DNA from: Chryseobacterium lacus
GTDB lineage: Bacteria; Bacteroidota; Bacteroidia; Flavobacteriales; Weeksellaceae
Assembly: GCF_003336205.1 (NCBI RefSeq)
Contig: NZ_QPIE01000003.1
Location: forward strand, 186,001 to 250,000
Direction: 5' to 3'
Length of the DNA stretch: 64,000 bases
Every line of letters starts with the position of its first letter. Within the stretch, counting starts at the first letter, position 1. Shown piece after piece: positions 63,200-64,000 of this stretch. The position numbers and the translations under genes are program-made. Under the pieces are notes generated by a model. The model searched no databases. It was not told the DNA's origin and saw only the letters and a program-made list of their open reading frames with translations.

Positions 63200-64000
63200 T
63201 TATGGGTTTATATCGTTGTTAAAGTGGTGTATTTTTTCTAAAATAGAATCGGAATTTAAACTGAAAATCAATTTTCTCAATTCCGGATACTGGTTAATTT
63301 CCGGCCATGTTTTTTCGATCGTTTTCAGATTTTTCAAACCCTGTCCGATACTTTGTCTGAAATGGGGTTTTTTCTGAACCAAACCTCGGAAACCATAAGC
63401 TCCCAAGACTTGTAACGACCGGATAAGGCGCAGTGGCATAATAGAAGTCCGTAACTGTTTTTTTTCTTTTTCATCTTTAAAAAGCGAAATAAAATAGTCC
63501 ATCATTTGCTGACGGAAGGATTCCGGAAAATTGGCCTTCGCCTGATAAAGAAAGGAAATCACATCGTACATTCTCGGTCCGTTCATTGCGGATTGATAGT
63601 CGATGAAATAAATTTCGTTTTTTGCCGCCATGATGTTTCTTGCCTGGAAATCTCGAATCATAATGCTTTTCGGTCCCAAGTTGGCTATTGCTTCTTCAAG
63701 GTGTCTGAATTCAGTAATCAATTTCGTTTTGTGATAGGGAATTTCAAGAATATCGACGAAAAGAAATTTAAAATAATTCAAGTCATTGGAAATAGGAATC
63801 GTATCGTAAACTGAATATTCAAACGTTTTGGAATAATCAATCTGATGTAACGTAGCTTGTTGCATTTCAAAAAGCCTCAGTAAAGAAACTTTCACCAGAT
63901 TTTTTACATTGTTGCTTAATCCTTCCTTTTCAATGATTTCGCTAAGCGTTTGATCTGCGAGATATTCCTGAATATAAATTTTACGGTCGTCAGAAATAGC
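63200..64000 (-). CDS. Phosphotransferase, AmgK-like sugar kinase, N-terminus beyond the window
   Basis: The frame stays open to the window edge (the visible part starts AISDDRKIYIQEYLADQT). This is an APH/choline-kinase fold: a hinge region, the catalytic loop SIMIRDFQARNIM with Asp, and YFIDYQSAMNGPRMYDVISFLY with the metal-binding Asp. AmgK phosphorylates MurNAc and GlcNAc at C1. The adjacent MurU-like gene makes that the best reading, although aminoglycoside or choline kinases share the fold. About 265 residues are visible. It appears to be an upstream gene of the operon. Confidence 0.85.
   Translation of the reverse strand, partial: AISDDRKIYIQEYLADQTLSEIIEKEGLSNNVKNLVKVSLLRLFEMQQATLHQIDYSKTFEYSVYDTIPISNDLNYFKFLFVDILEIPYHKTKLITEFRHLEEAIANLGPKSIMIRDFQARNIMAAKNEIYFIDYQSAMNGPRMYDVISFLYQAKANFPESFRQQMMDYFISLFKDEKEKKQLRTSIMPLRLIRSLQVLGAYGFRGLVQKKPHFRQSIGQGLKNLKTIEKTWPEINQYPELRKLIFSLNSDSILEKIHHFNNDINP

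Noticed and set aside
1-64000. CRISPR arrays, tRNA or rRNA genes, insertion sequences, prophage and defence islands
   Set aside because: No repeat-spacer pattern, no cloverleaf or rRNA sequence, and no transposase, integrase or restriction genes were recognised anywhere in the window.

Overview
The window reads as a chromosomal segment of a Gram-negative Bacteroidota bacterium, most likely a flavobacterium of the Chryseobacterium/Weeksellaceae group. The reasons are: low G+C; A-rich leaders in place of clear Shine-Dalgarno sites; many promoters with the Bacteroidota -7 box TAnnTTTG; an alternative complex III (act) operon; the gliding/T9SS-associated lipoprotein GldH; a type III glutamine synthetase; a TonB receptor/lipoprotein pair; and many lipoproteins with short K-rich signal peptides. 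Genus and species cannot be fixed from the sequence alone. I saw no rRNA, tRNA, insertion sequence, phage or CRISPR array.

Layout. 1-1.8 kb: haem synthesis, hemA overlapping hemC (hemC is cut by the window edge). 2-7.7 kb: a tightly overlapping elongasome operon mreB-mreC-mreD-mrdA-rodA. 7.7-13.5 kb, minus strand: sufS, rplY, prs, then a FadL-type outer-membrane transporter with an SGNH esterase lipoprotein. 13.7-17.9 kb: ricT (PSP1 domain), gldH and a class A PBP. 17.9-18.2 kb: a 5'-truncated HU-like pseudogene beside a short tandem repeat. 18.4-21.8 kb: selO, a polytopic membrane protein and a SPOR protein. 22-30.4 kb: the complete act operon (actA-F), closed by a strong terminator with no oxidase genes behind it.

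30.6-37.3 kb: a lipoprotein with apt, a TPR-like membrane protein, ribH, an LtaS-like sulfatase-fold enzyme, a zinc metallopeptidase and a 2H phosphoesterase. 37.3-39 kb: a large protein whose C-terminal half resembles a nucleoside phosphorylase. 39.3-45.7 kb: glnN, an NlpC/P60 lipoprotein, tadA, then coaX and an M1 aminopeptidase on the other strand. 45.8-49.9 kb: sufA-B-C-D. 49.9-54.6 kb: a DUF3078 barrel, a rhomboid protease, dprA and gdhA. 54.7-60.4 kb: a secreted endonuclease/phosphatase-fold enzyme divergent from a TonB receptor and a DUF5689 lipoprotein. 60.8-64 kb: a DUF6702 protein, then an operon of an AmgK-like sugar kinase (partial), a stand-alone RapZ C-terminal domain, a MurU-like nucleotidyltransferase and a LOG-family protein.

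Two themes recur. One is envelope building and recycling: elongasome, PBP1A, NlpC/P60, SPOR, and the inferred MurNAc-recycling operon. The other is energy and metal metabolism: act complex, Suf system, haem. The least described parts are the AmgK/RapZ-C/MurU operon, the phosphorylase-like protein, and the nuclease/TonB/DUF5689 locus.
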